NCBI GenBank assembly: GCA_947453445.1
Contig: CANGGP010000008.1
Span: 1 to 64,000 of the forward strand
Direction of reading: 5' to 3'
DNA: 64,000 bases
DNA from: Sphingobacteriaceae bacterium
GTDB taxonomy: Bacteria; Bacteroidota; Bacteroidia; B-17B0; Aurantibacillaceae
How positions within the stretch are numbered: the first letter of the stretch is position 1; each line of letters starts with the position of its first letter. The notes beneath the pieces are model-generated. The model was not told where the DNA came from. It searched no databases and worked only from the letters and a program-made list of their open reading frames with translations. Positions 8,352 to 17,301 of this stretch are shown piece after piece. A program made the translations under genes and the position numbers.

Positions 8352-9347
8352 ATGAAAAAAAACATATTTATTTTAATTCTATGCCTCTTCTCAATTGAAT
8401 ATTCGCTGTGCACGTGTGTTTTTAAATTAAAACTAACAGATGCATCAAAACATAAGGCAAACGAAATTGTGGTGTTAAACTTTCAAAACATGTTACCCGA
8501 TTTCATGAATGATTCAATTGCCATATACAGCTTTCATCCGCAAGGGCCAACCAACGCCATGATTGTATTAAACAGAAATGAACATTGGCATACATTTGCA
8601 TGGATGAATCCTGACAAAGACACTGTTGAATTACTGGTTAATTTTGAAAACAAAAACACCCAGATTAAAAACCCCAAGGAATGGGACATTGTGTTTAATA
8701 CTTACAATCAGCTTTTTAATACACATGATATTTTTAAAGCAGATCAGTATGCCGAAAAATATATTGAAAAAAACAAGGATTCGTATTTTTCTCTTTGGCT
8801 TATTAACCATGGGGTTGCCTTTCACAACAAGCCACTGAAACGTAAATTATTCGAGATGCTGGATGATAAATTAAAAGGCTATCCCGAATATACTGCCATT
8901 GAAACCGATTTAAAAATGCGCAACATTCCACAAGTGGGTCAAGCTTTTAAAGAATTTAAGCTTAGCGACATTGATGAATTGGCCTTTGAATCAAGTGCCA
9001 TCACCGACAAAATTATCATTTTGCATTTTTGGACAAACAGTTGCAAGGCATGCTTAAAAAGCATCAATGATTTGGTGCAATTTCAAATGAATCTCGATAC
9101 CTCGCAAGTAAAATTAATATCCATTTGTTTCGACACAAATCGCGAAGATTGGCAGAATGCCAAAACGAGTCAAAAAATAAAATGGACCAATTTATGGCAA
9201 GCCAATGGTGTTTACTGTGATTTGTGTTTGCATTATGATCTAACCGTTATGCCTTTGTTTGTGGTATTTGACCGTGATAAAAAACTACAATCAGTGATAG
9301 AAGGCGATGCTTTGAATCAACTAAAGATTGAAATCATGAAGTTCTAA
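8352..9347 (+). CDS. Secreted thioredoxin-fold protein, TlpA-like
   Basis: The 331-residue product has a signal peptide (MKKNIFILILCLFSIEYSLC). Residues from about 30 to 200 form an unrecognised helical/beta region, and the thioredoxin-like domain follows at about 205-331. HFWTNSCKACLKSIND carries a C-x-x-C pair at C231 and C234, and VMPLFVVFD carries the cis-proline. The layout matches Bacteroidota TlpA-family thiol-disulfide oxidoreductases of the periplasm. A second C-x-x-C (C289, C292, in YCDLCLHYDL) just before the cis-proline is not usual for TlpA. The N-terminal region is not clearly DUF4369. The reductase role is inferred from the fold and motif. Confidence 0.75.
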   Translation: MKKNIFILILCLFSIEYSLCTCVFKLKLTDASKHKANEIVVLNFQNMLPDFMNDSIAIYSFHPQGPTNAMIVLNRNEHWHTFAWMNPDKDTVELLVNFENKNTQIKNPKEWDIVFNTYNQLFNTHDIFKADQYAEKYIEKNKDSYFSLWLINHGVAFHNKPLKRKLFEMLDDKLKGYPEYTAIETDLKMRNIPQVGQAFKEFKLSDIDELAFESSAITDKIIILHFWTNSCKACLKSINDLVQFQMNLDTSQVKLISICFDTNREDWQNAKTSQKIKWTNLWQANGVYCDLCLHYDLTVMPLFVVFDRDKKLQSVIEGDALNQLKIEIMKF

Positions 9348-9360
9348 TTTGAGCCGAAAG

Positions 9361-9392
9361 CCTGAAATAAATCTTATAAAATGTATTTCAGG
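9361..9392 (+). repeat. Inverted repeat between the TlpA-like and barrel genes
   Basis: CCTGAAATA at 9361-9369 and TATTTCAGG at 9384-9392 form a 9-bp perfect inverted repeat around a 14-base AT-rich loop. There is no T-run, so it could be a 3' end hairpin or an operator. It lies about 80 bases before the outer-membrane protein gene. Confidence 0.4.
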
Positions 9393-9473
9393 TTAAAGCC
9401 AAAATTTGCCAAAAAAACCTCACTCAAATTGTTCGGCTGATTATTTTCAATATTTTAGATTGAAAATTAAGGC

Positions 9474-12206
9474 ATGAAACAAACCCTTACGCTTATTATC
9501 ATATGCTTGAGTACATTTTTATCGGCACAAAACATAAGCATAAAAGGCAATGTTATTGATACCTTGGCCAAGCAACCTTTGCAGAATGCAACATTAATGG
9601 CCATTAAGTTTCGTGATTCGAGCTTGGTTGCCTATTCAAAATCGAACCGAGATGGGCAGCTAAAAAACATTCAAATACCACTCGACACGTATTTAATCAT
9701 TGTAGCCCATCCCCTCTTCAGCGACAAGACATTTTTTTTGGCTCCGTCGCAAAAAGACACTTTGTTTAAGTTTAAGAATTTGGTGCTTCCTTCTAAAACC
9801 TTCGAATTAAAAGAAGTTGAAATCATTGCCGGAAAAGATAAATCATATTATAAAGGCGACACTTTGGTGTTTACAGCCGATTCTTTCAAAACCAAAGCCA
9901 ATGCCACGGTTGAAGATCTTTTAAAGAAATTACCGGGCTTTAGGGTTGATGCCGAAGGTAAAATAACAGTGCAAGGCAAAAAAGTTGATCAGGTGCTTGT
10001 AGACGGTGATGAATTTTTTGGTAGTGATCCCACAATTGCTACAAAGAACCTAAATGCCTCCTCGATTGAAAACGTGCAAGTGTTTGAAAAGAAAAACGAA
10101 AACACCGAAGACGGAAAAGACGAAACGGTTAAAGTGATTAACCTTCAATTAAAAGATGATGCAAAGAAGGGTTACTTCGGGAAAGTTTCGGGTGCCAGCG
10201 ATTTTCAAAAATTTTACGAAAACGATTTACTCTTTAATAAGTTTCGAAAAAACAGAAAAATTTCAGTGTTTGCCTTGGCTGCCAATACACCCAAACAAGG
10301 TTTTAACTGGCAAGATGCAAACAAGTATGGACTTGACAATGAAAGTCCTTATAACTACGACGAAGAGAATGATTCATGGACAAGCAACCAAGGTGACCGA
10401 ACGGGCTTGCCCAACATTTTAAAATCAGGCATTTATTACAGTGATAAAATTGGCAAGAAAACAAAAATAAATAGCAATTATACATTCAACCAAACAGGAT
10501 TGAAATCACTAACAGAAACCAATACCCAATTTTTTCTTAAGGATATCACTTATTCGAATTCACAAACTATATTTAAACAAAACAACAATCAAAATCACAA
10601 TTTTAACTTGAAATTGGTTCAAAAAATTGACAGTCTTACTGAACTTACAATTATCCCTAAAGCTGATTATAACCAATCAACAAATCACAGCATTCAAAAT
10701 GATGACTTTATTGCGAAGGATAGCGTGCTCACCAGAAGTACGCGCATTCAAAACGACAACAGCATGCAAGGCAGCGATATTAACACACAATTTAAAATCA
10801 ACCGAAAGTTTTATAAAAAAGACCGTGTATTAAATATCAATTTTCAACCGCATTATAATGAGTCGAACTACGACGCCACATTAGCAACAAATTACAACTA
10901 CTACTTAAAACAATTACCCAATTTGCGCCAAGTGCAAAAAAAGTCACAGCATCAATACAAAACTGAAACTACAACCAACATTGTTTTTGTTGAACCCATA
11001 ACAAAAAAATTTAAGACTGAGTTAAACTACACCTTCTACTATCTGCAAAGCATCAACAATAGAAGCACGTATGATTCAACTGCTTCCGGTTTTGACCTTT
11101 ATAATCCATTGCAATCAAATAATTTCATTAACCATCGCCTCGTAAACAAAGGAGGCCTAAAATTTATTTATGATGTAAAAAAATATAAGATCAGTGCAGG
11201 AGCCATTATTCGAAACACCAATCAACAAAACAACAATTTAAGTTTAAACACAAGTACCAAACTAAACGTGAATAATTTTCTACCCAATGCACAATTTGTA
11301 TTGCGACCTAATCAAGCCACCAATTTGTCAATTACATACAACGGTAATTCACAACAGCCCGATTTACAACAATTACAACCTGTGATTGACAACAGCGACC
11401 CAAATCGATTATCGATTGGTAATCCCAATTTAAAACCTTCCTTTAGCAACAACTGTCATTTAAATTTTTACACCTACAAGGCCATCAGTGATCGCAATTT
11501 TTACAGTGGTGCCAATGTTGGAAATACCTACAATCAAATATCAAACACCATCACATACGACTCGCTTGGCAAGGCCTTGTCAACGGCAATTAATGTAAAC
11601 GGAAATTATTTCGGTAATTTTTATTTGGGCGGCGGTTTCCCCCTGTTTAAAAAATTCATGAAAATATATTATTCTTTGGATGGTAACTTCAACAACAGTG
11701 TATCGTACGTGAACACTGTAAAAAATATTTCACAAAATACCAATATTGGTCCAAACATCACTTTGGAAAAACAAACCGACAAGTTTGAAGTCAGTTTATT
11801 TGGTAATTATAATTACGCCATCGCTAAAACTAACATCAGCACCAGAGCCACACAGCCTTATTACACTTATGGTTTTGGGGGTAATTTAATGATTAAGCTG
11901 CCAAAAAAATTCATTATTAACACCGATGGAAATTACACCAACAACGGAAATCGTACGCCGGGTTATAACCTCAATTATTTTATTTGGAATGCAAGCTTGG
12001 CGAAAACATTTTTGAAAAATCAAAACTTGATTGTCTCCATTATCGCCAACGATATTTTAAATCAGAACATCAGCAATAGCCGATATAGCAATGTAAACCA
12101 AATTGTTGACACCAAAACCCAAATAATAAAAAGGTACTTTTTATTAAAAGTGTTGTTGAAATTAAATAGTCAAAAGAAAAAGGAGGATGAAGATGATGAT
12201 GAATAA
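9474..12206 (+). CDS. Outer-membrane beta-barrel protein with carboxypeptidase-like N-terminal domain
   Basis: The 910-residue product has a signal peptide (MKQTLTLIIICLSTFLSAQ) and a carboxypeptidase-regulatory-like domain at about 20-110 (ISIKGNVIDTLAKQPLQNAT). A TonB-receptor plug-like segment follows at about 120-210, with KLPGFRVDAEGKITVQGKK and VDGDEFFGSDP. The rest, to the end, is rich in alternating strands typical of a large barrel (OMP_b-brl_3 type). It ends in an acidic tail, KKEDEDDDE, rather than an aromatic barrel end. This family resembles TonB-dependent transporters, but I see no clear TonB box, so energy coupling is uncertain. The next gene, encoding a GLPGLI protein, overlaps it by 20 bases; such pairs are common in Bacteroidota. 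The substrate is unknown. Confidence 0.85.
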   Translation: MKQTLTLIIICLSTFLSAQNISIKGNVIDTLAKQPLQNATLMAIKFRDSSLVAYSKSNRDGQLKNIQIPLDTYLIIVAHPLFSDKTFFLAPSQKDTLFKFKNLVLPSKTFELKEVEIIAGKDKSYYKGDTLVFTADSFKTKANATVEDLLKKLPGFRVDAEGKITVQGKKVDQVLVDGDEFFGSDPTIATKNLNASSIENVQVFEKKNENTEDGKDETVKVINLQLKDDAKKGYFGKVSGASDFQKFYENDLLFNKFRKNRKISVFALAANTPKQGFNWQDANKYGLDNESPYNYDEENDSWTSNQGDRTGLPNILKSGIYYSDKIGKKTKINSNYTFNQTGLKSLTETNTQFFLKDITYSNSQTIFKQNNNQNHNFNLKLVQKIDSLTELTIIPKADYNQSTNHSIQNDDFIAKDSVLTRSTRIQNDNSMQGSDINTQFKINRKFYKKDRVLNINFQPHYNESNYDATLATNYNYYLKQLPNLRQVQKKSQHQYKTETTTNIVFVEPITKKFKTELNYTFYYLQSINNRSTYDSTASGFDLYNPLQSNNFINHRLVNKGGLKFIYDVKKYKISAGAIIRNTNQQNNNLSLNTSTKLNVNNFLPNAQFVLRPNQATNLSITYNGNSQQPDLQQLQPVIDNSDPNRLSIGNPNLKPSFSNNCHLNFYTYKAISDRNFYSGANVGNTYNQISNTITYDSLGKALSTAINVNGNYFGNFYLGGGFPLFKKFMKIYYSLDGNFNNSVSYVNTVKNISQNTNIGPNITLEKQTDKFEVSLFGNYNYAIAKTNISTRATQPYYTYGFGGNLMIKLPKKFIINTDGNYTNNGNRTPGYNLNYFIWNASLAKTFLKNQNLIVSIIANDILNQNISNSRYSNVNQIVDTKTQIIKRYFLLKVLLKLNSQKKKEDEDDDE

Positions 12207-12912
12207 AATAATTCTACTAAACATTTTCATTTTAAGCATCATTATTGGTGAAGCTCAGATAAACAGTGCAAAAATTACTTTCGAACGAAAGACCAATCTG
12301 TATAAAAAATACAAAGACAATAACGTTGAAGATTGGATGAAAGAAGAAGATAAAATTAAGATTGATTTTTTTGAATTGTTTGTCACCGACACCTTTTCAT
12401 TGTTTAAGGCCCAAGAAAGTGATTTAAGAGAACAAATGTCGTGGGCCACCTCAAAAAATGTAGTGTATCAAGATTTTAAATTGAAGAAGCGTTATACCAT
12501 TAAATCCATTTGGCAAGAAGAGATACACATGTTAGATACCTTGTGGTATCGCAATTGGCAAATAACCGAAAGCAGCCGCAAAATTGCCGGTTACCAATGC
12601 CGCAAGGCCATATGGAAACCGAACGACAGCACACGCATTTATGCTTGGTTTAGTTATGACATTACACCTTCAACCGGACCGGAAAGTTTTAATGGCTTAC
12701 CCGGAACCATATTGGGTTTAGCCACAGAAGATGGCGGTGTGGTTTATTTTGCGAAGAAAGTTGATATTTTAAAACCTGAAGCCACATTGTTTGTTTTTCC
12801 GAAGAAGAAAAAATTGCGAAATGAAAAAGAACTCATTGCTGAATTAACCAAACAATATGGTAAAGAGAAATGGTTCAAACGCATGTTAGGGAATATGTTT
12901 GGATTGTGGTAA
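12187..12912 (+). CDS. GLPGLI family secreted protein
   Basis: The product carries the family hallmark: SFNGLPGTILGLATEDGG matches the GLPGLI signature. An N-terminal signal peptide (MNKIILLNIFILSIIIGEAQ) and an early ITFERKTNLYKKY strand also fit. Members are periplasmic or surface proteins of unknown function, frequently paired with a large barrel like the gene just upstream, and translation here overlaps that gene by 20 bases. The start is ambiguous because ATGs occur at 12187, 12193, 12196 and 12199. A perfect AGGAGG at 12181-12186 would favour 12193 or 12196 by spacing, although those bases also encode the acidic tail of the upstream protein. About 237-241 residues. Confidence 0.85.
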   Translation: MKMMMNKIILLNIFILSIIIGEAQINSAKITFERKTNLYKKYKDNNVEDWMKEEDKIKIDFFELFVTDTFSLFKAQESDLREQMSWATSKNVVYQDFKLKKRYTIKSIWQEEIHMLDTLWYRNWQITESSRKIAGYQCRKAIWKPNDSTRIYAWFSYDITPSTGPESFNGLPGTILGLATEDGGVVYFAKKVDILKPEATLFVFPKKKKLRNEKELIAELTKQYGKEKWFKRMLGNMFGLW

Positions 12913-12984
12913 TGGTTTTTTAAAAAATGCCTTTGTGTTTCAAGCTTTTCAAGTTTGTGTGAAACGCCCCTAAAATCAAAAAAA

Positions 12985-13608
12985 CTAAACCTTATAATAC
13001 ACCACTTTTTTTGTCTCAAAAAATTCTTCCTCAAAAAAATCTTTTAAGTCATAAAATTTGGCCTTTTCGTAATACTTGCCAAATTCTTCTTGCAAATCGC
13101 CACCCTTTAGATATAAAATACCATTGGGTAAATCGTTGAATTGTTGATTTTGAAATTTATTTCTAACCCAATTGTAGAACACCGGAAACTCAGTCACTGC
13201 CCTACTCACCACAAAATGAAATTTTTGATTGACCTCTTCAGCCCTTTGATGAAAAGCTTTAACATTGGATAATTGAATGGCTTGTGCCACTTCATTCACC
13301 ACCTTAATTTTTTTTCCGATGCTGTCAACCAAAGTAAAATTAGCTTCAGGAAATAATATGGCCAATGGAATGCCCGGAAAGCCGCCGCCCGTGCCAACAT
13401 CGAGTACCGAAGTATTGGCCTTAAATTTCATCACCTTGGCAATACCTAATGAATGTAAAACGTGGCGCTCGTACAATAATTCAATATCCTTTCGAGAAAT
13501 AACATTGATACGCTCGTTCCAATAAGCGTACAATTCATGCAATTTTTCAAATTGTTGAATTTGGTTGGGTGTTAAATCAGGGAAATATTTGGTGATGATT
13601 TGAATCAC
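12985..13608 (-). CDS. rsmG: 16S rRNA (guanine-527-N7) methyltransferase
   Basis: RsmG (GidB) methylates N7 of G527 in 16S rRNA. Family motifs are present: the N-terminal YAYWNERINVISRKDIELLYERHVLHSL block, the SAM-binding VLDVGTGGGFPGIPLAILFP (motif I), LVDSIGKKIKVVNEVA, and VSRAVTEFP. The 207-residue length is normal. The gene's first base coincides with the last base of the sigma-factor stop, so it is translationally coupled to the sigma factor and the glycosyltransferase upstream. In other bacteria, loss of this enzyme gives low-level streptomycin resistance. Confidence 0.95.
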   Translation of the reverse strand: MIQIITKYFPDLTPNQIQQFEKLHELYAYWNERINVISRKDIELLYERHVLHSLGIAKVMKFKANTSVLDVGTGGGFPGIPLAILFPEANFTLVDSIGKKIKVVNEVAQAIQLSNVKAFHQRAEEVNQKFHFVVSRAVTEFPVFYNWVRNKFQNQQFNDLPNGILYLKGGDLQEEFGKYYEKAKFYDLKDFFEEEFFETKKVVYYKV

Positions 13609-14234
13609 TATAAATGATATGATGAACGTTTGAGGGCATTGTAAAGCAGCTCTCGTGCTCTAAACAATTGCGCCTTGATAGTGCCTATGGGTAAATTGAG
13701 TTTTTGAGAAATTTCTTCATGGCTCATTTCTTGAAAATAAAACAACTCAATCATTTCGCGATACATGGGTTTGATGTTTTCAACCAACACCCTTACCGCT
13801 TCTATTTTCTGTTTCTTGATAAAACTTTCTTCAGGGTCAAGTGTTTTCGACACAATATTGGCCGAGTGATCCATGCGTTCAGAATCTTCAAAACCCGAAT
13901 CAATAGAAATGGCATTTTTTTGCTTCTTCCTTCTTAAAAAATCAATGGCATTGTTACTGGCAATTTTAAACAGCCAGGTGCTAAATGCAAATTCGGGATT
14001 GTATTGCTCAAGCTTTTTAAATGCCCGTCCAAATGCCTCTATGGTTAAATCTTCAGCATCATCCTTATTGTTGCACATTTTCATCATCATGAAATAAACG
14101 CTTTCTTGATAACGCTGCAATAGCTCTGCATAAGCCTTTTGATCCCCATTGTTTAATGCCAACATCACCAAATTGTAATCATATACAGCTTTGGTCGATA
14201 ATCGTTGAATATCTTCTGGCTTTAATGGTTCCAC
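13608..14234 (-). CDS. ECF-type RNA polymerase sigma factor
   Basis: This 208-residue sigma-70 family protein has region 2 at about 35-105 (YQESVYFMMMKMCNNKDDAEDLTIEAFGRAF, then FSTWLFKIASNNAIDFLRRKK) and region 4 at about 145-205 (YREMIELFYFQEMSHEEISQKLNLPIGTIKAQLFRARELL). Region 3 is absent, which is the ECF layout. No anti-sigma gene is adjacent. Instead, the gene overlaps a glycosyltransferase by 13 bases upstream and rsmG by one base downstream, so it may be an always-expressed ECF member rather than a stress switch. Its target promoters cannot be inferred. Confidence 0.92.
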   Translation of the reverse strand: MEPLKPEDIQRLSTKAVYDYNLVMLALNNGDQKAYAELLQRYQESVYFMMMKMCNNKDDAEDLTIEAFGRAFKKLEQYNPEFAFSTWLFKIASNNAIDFLRRKKQKNAISIDSGFEDSERMDHSANIVSKTLDPEESFIKKQKIEAVRVLVENIKPMYREMIELFYFQEMSHEEISQKLNLPIGTIKAQLFRARELLYNALKRSSYHL

Positions 14235-15364
14235 TTGTTTGGCTTATAAAATAATTTGGTCATGTGAAAGATAGGATAAATTATCAATAATACCGGTTCG
14301 AGTATTACACCGGCCCATAACAAGTCTTTTTCATTCAGCTTTTGAGCAGCCTTGTTTAGCACAATAATTTGACTGATGCCTTTGAGAATAAAAAGTATGG
14401 GCAACAATAACAAGGTTTTAGGACTCATCAACAATAATAACAAGCTTAGATAAAATAAGTACAAACTTGCATAATTGAACATCAATTTAAGCATTGATTC
14501 AGAATTGTACAAAGGCGCTGTGGTTAAATGCCTTGCCTTTTGAATACGCCAATCTTTAAAGCTAAGTTTTGGTTTTGAATAGGTTATTGATTCTGCACTT
14601 AAACTAATGTTCACGTTATTCGCATTCGCCGCATTATTTACAAACAAATCATCGTCACCCGATTGAATGTGATAGTGTTTTGAAAATCCTTTTTCTTTAA
14701 AGAACAATTCTTTTGTGTAAGCCAAATTTCTGCCTACACCCATGTATGCCTTTCCTTTAATGGCTGCTGATAAATATTGAACAGCAATGGTAAATGTATC
14801 AAACCGAATTAAACGGTTTAAAAAACTGCCTTTTTTCTCGTAAGCCCCGTAACCCAATACAATTTCTTTGTTTTGCGTAAAACCGTTTACCATTTGTCGT
14901 AACCATTGTTCCGAATTTGGATAACAATCAGCATCCGTAAAAACCAAACGGTTGTGTGCCGCTGCTTTGATGCCAACCAGCATGGCGAATTTTTTTCCGT
15001 GTTTATAATAGGCATCTTCTTTAATGTTTGCCTTTTTAAGATTCGGAAAAATTTTCGCGAATTCATCAATTACATTTTCGGTATTGTCCCAACTACAATC
15101 ATTTACCACTACCACTTCAAAATTCGGGTAATCTTGACTGAGCACTTTTGGCAAAAATTCGGTTAAATTATCATCTTCGTTTCTGGCGCAAATAATCACC
15201 GAAACAGGTTCATCTTGATGAGGTCCTTCTATTCTTGCAAACTTAAACGCAGACGCAGGCAAGTAATTAATCAGATAATTAATCAATATCAATACATAAG
15301 CAAGGCAAGCCAACACGCACAAAATTTCGGGCAGCGCAAATTCTTTAAATTCAGGAAATAACAT
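14222..15364 (-). CDS. Membrane-anchored family 2 glycosyltransferase
   Basis: The product starts with a membrane helix (about 10-30), then a GT-A fold family 2 domain: PVSVIICARNEDDNLTEFLP, VVVNDCSWDNTENVI with the DxS-type motif, LVFTDADCYPNSEQWL with the DAD metal site, and SGDDDLFVNNAA further on. The C-terminal third has three to four hydrophobic helices (FNYASLYLFYLSLLLLLM and later). The layout fits processive or lipid-linked GT2 enzymes adding sugars on the inner face of the membrane. At 380 residues it is complete. It heads an operon with the sigma factor and rsmG. The sugar donor is unknown. Confidence 0.87.
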   Translation of the reverse strand: MLFPEFKEFALPEILCVLACLAYVLILINYLINYLPASAFKFARIEGPHQDEPVSVIICARNEDDNLTEFLPKVLSQDYPNFEVVVVNDCSWDNTENVIDEFAKIFPNLKKANIKEDAYYKHGKKFAMLVGIKAAAHNRLVFTDADCYPNSEQWLRQMVNGFTQNKEIVLGYGAYEKKGSFLNRLIRFDTFTIAVQYLSAAIKGKAYMGVGRNLAYTKELFFKEKGFSKHYHIQSGDDDLFVNNAANANNVNISLSAESITYSKPKLSFKDWRIQKARHLTTAPLYNSESMLKLMFNYASLYLFYLSLLLLLMSPKTLLLLPILFILKGISQIIVLNKAAQKLNEKDLLWAGVILEPVLLIIYPIFHMTKLFYKPNKWNH

Positions 15365-15402
15365 AATGTAAATTTATTAAGTGCTTACCCAGTGAATTGG
15401 AA

Positions 15403-15410
15403 TATATTTG
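15403..15410 (+). promoter_or_regulatory. Bacteroidota -7 element for the HAD phosphatase
   Basis: TATATTTG matches TAnnTTTG exactly, 25 bases before the ATG at 15436. No TTG is seen at the -33 distance. The divergent glycosyltransferase starts only 71 bases away, so this gap holds two back-to-back promoters. Confidence 0.5.
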
Positions 15411-15435
15411 CATTTATTAAACAAAATAATTAACA

Positions 15436-16101
15436 ATGCCGGGAACGATAAAAGCCGTTATTTTTGACATGGATGGGGTACTAATAAACAGCGAACCATT
15501 GTGGAGAAGAGCCATGATAAAGGGATTTGGGGAAAATGGCCTCCATTTAACCGAAGATGATTGCCGTAAAACCACCGGTCAACGACTCATAGAAGTGATT
15601 CACTTTTGGTTAAAACAAAGTCAAATGTCACCCCAATTGGCTTCTAAGATTGAACACGACATTGTGCGCGATTTAATCGAAATGATTCAAAAAGAAGGCA
15701 GCGAAATGAAAGGCGTAAAAAAACTGTTGGACACTTGCGTCGAAAAAAAATTAAAGATAGGACTGGCAACTTCGTCTTCGGTTGAAATTTTGGATGCAGT
15801 GTTATCAAAACTTCAAATATCAAAGTATTTTGAGGCAATTTTATCGGCACAAAATTTAAAATATGGCAAGCCTCACCCTGAAGTTTTTATCAATTGCGCA
15901 ACAATTTTAGGCATTGAAACCCAACATTGTTTGGTCATAGAAGATTCCATCAATGGTATCATTGCCGCAAAGGCAGCACAAATGCGCGTAATTGCGGTGC
16001 CCGACATTGAACACAAAAAAGTGCCGCAATTTGTGATTGCCGATTATGTATGCCACGACTTAATAGAGGCCAAAAACACCATCGAAAAGCTAATCCAATA
16101 A
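15436..16101 (+). CDS. HAD-superfamily sugar-phosphate phosphatase
   Basis: A 221-residue HAD hydrolase of the beta-phosphoglucomutase-like subgroup. Motif I is VIFDMDGVLINSEPLW with the nucleophile Asp and acid Asp, motif II is the ATSSS serine, motif III is the lysine in KYGKPHPEVF, and motif IV is LVIEDSINGIIAAKAAQM. The helical cap between motifs I and II begins with WRRAMIKGFGENG. The sequence reads like HxpB/YniC hexitol- or deoxyglucose-phosphatases, but substrate preference in this family cannot be read reliably. A -7 promoter element lies upstream, and the gene is separate from tgt by 69 bases. Confidence 0.87.
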   Translation: MPGTIKAVIFDMDGVLINSEPLWRRAMIKGFGENGLHLTEDDCRKTTGQRLIEVIHFWLKQSQMSPQLASKIEHDIVRDLIEMIQKEGSEMKGVKKLLDTCVEKKLKIGLATSSSVEILDAVLSKLQISKYFEAILSAQNLKYGKPHPEVFINCATILGIETQHCLVIEDSINGIIAAKAAQMRVIAVPDIEHKKVPQFVIADYVCHDLIEAKNTIEKLIQ

Positions 16102-16156
16102 TTTGATAATTTTTGTTTAATCCTTCCAAATCCCAATCTAAACCGTCATTCTTTCT

Positions 16157-16164
16157 TATCTTTA
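16157..16164 (+). promoter_or_regulatory. Candidate -7 element for tgt, TATCTTTA
   Basis: TATCTTTA is one base from TAnnTTTG and ends 6 bases before the TTG start of tgt. It would give a leaderless or nearly leaderless transcript. No -33 TTG is evident. Confidence 0.38.
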
Positions 16165-16170
16165 CCTCCA

Positions 16171-17301
16171 TTGAAATTTAGCCTCACACATACCGATTCA
16201 AATTCGAGAGCCAGAGCCGGATTGATTGAAACCGATCATGGTCAAATCAGCACGCCCATATTTATGCCTGTTGGCACTGCCGCAACGGTTAAAGGCGTAC
16301 ATCAACGCGAACTTAAAGAAGACATCAAAGCCCAAATTATTTTGGGAAATACCTATCATTTATACTTGCGTCCGGGACTAGATACCATTCAAAAGGCAGG
16401 TGGGCTGCACCTTTTTAACGGCTGGCATCAACCCATTTTAACCGACAGCGGTGGTTATCAAATTTTCTCTTTGGCTGCACAACGCAAGCTGAGTGAAGAA
16501 GGCGCCACTTTTAAAAGTCATATTGATGGCAGTAGTCATTTTTTTTCACCCGAAAAGGTGATGGACATTCAGCGTATCATTGGGGCCGATATTATCATGG
16601 CTTTCGACGAATGCACGCCTTACCCTTGTGATTATAAATATGCCAAAAACTCACTGGCCCTAACACACCGATGGTTGAACCGATGCATCGAAAGGTTTAG
16701 TGCCACAGAACCTTTATACGGCTACAACCAATGTCTTTTTCCAATTGTGCAAGGCAGTGTATACAAAGACTTGCGCATTGAATCGGCCGAATACATAGCC
16801 TCAAAAAATTGTTTTGGTAATGCCATTGGCGGATTAAGCGTTGGCGAACCGGCAGAAGAAATGTATGCCATGACAGAAGTTGTGACAAATATTTTACCGG
16901 CCGATAAACCCCGCTATTTAATGGGTGTTGGCACCCCGGTGAACATACTCGAAAACATTGCCCTTGGCATCGACATGTTTGATTGCGTAATGCCTACCCG
17001 CAATGCGCGCCATGGTTTACTGTTTACGCAAAATGGTGTGATCAACATCAAAAATGAAAAATGGAAAAACGATTTTTCGGTAATCGATGCAGATGCTCAC
17101 ACCTATGTTGACACCCAATATACAAAGGCTTATTTACGTCATTTGGTGGTTTGCAACGAATTGCTTGCCGCGCAAATCGCCAGCATTCACAACCTTGGTT
17201 TTTACATGTGGTTGGTGAAAGAAGCCAGAAATAAAATCATTGACGGTACATTTGTTACTTGGAAAAATAAAATGGTTCAACAACTTTCACAACGCTTGTA
17301 A
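16171..17301 (+). CDS. tgt: tRNA-guanine transglycosylase
   Basis: Tgt swaps G34 of NAU-decoding tRNAs for preQ1 on the queuosine pathway. The 376-residue protein has both catalytic aspartates: D92 in LTDSGGYQIFS and D271 in MFDCVMPTRNARHG. C148 (DECTPYPCD) and V224 (GGLSVGEPAEE) match the C158/V233 pair of the Zymomonas enzyme that selects preQ1. The zinc site is altered: positions matching C318, C320 and C323 are A309, T311 and D314, while the His (H340, SIHNLGFY) stays. It starts with TTG at 16171; homologues begin at MKF, and no in-frame ATG fits. The permease gene overlaps its stop (TAATG). Confidence 0.94.
   Translation: MKFSLTHTDSNSRARAGLIETDHGQISTPIFMPVGTAATVKGVHQRELKEDIKAQIILGNTYHLYLRPGLDTIQKAGGLHLFNGWHQPILTDSGGYQIFSLAAQRKLSEEGATFKSHIDGSSHFFSPEKVMDIQRIIGADIIMAFDECTPYPCDYKYAKNSLALTHRWLNRCIERFSATEPLYGYNQCLFPIVQGSVYKDLRIESAEYIASKNCFGNAIGGLSVGEPAEEMYAMTEVVTNILPADKPRYLMGVGTPVNILENIALGIDMFDCVMPTRNARHGLLFTQNGVINIKNEKWKNDFSVIDADAHTYVDTQYTKAYLRHLVVCNELLAAQIASIHNLGFYMWLVKEARNKIIDGTFVTWKNKMVQQLSQRL

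Noticed and set aside
12913-12984. Terminator between the GLPGLI gene and rsmG
   Set aside because: Only an imperfect GTTTCA/TGAAAC pairing around a long loop, with no T-run on either strand.
16171-17301. tgt as a pseudogene because its zinc cysteines are missing
   Set aside because: Length, catalytic residues and substrate residues are intact and the replacement positions keep exact spacing, so a functional variant is more likely.
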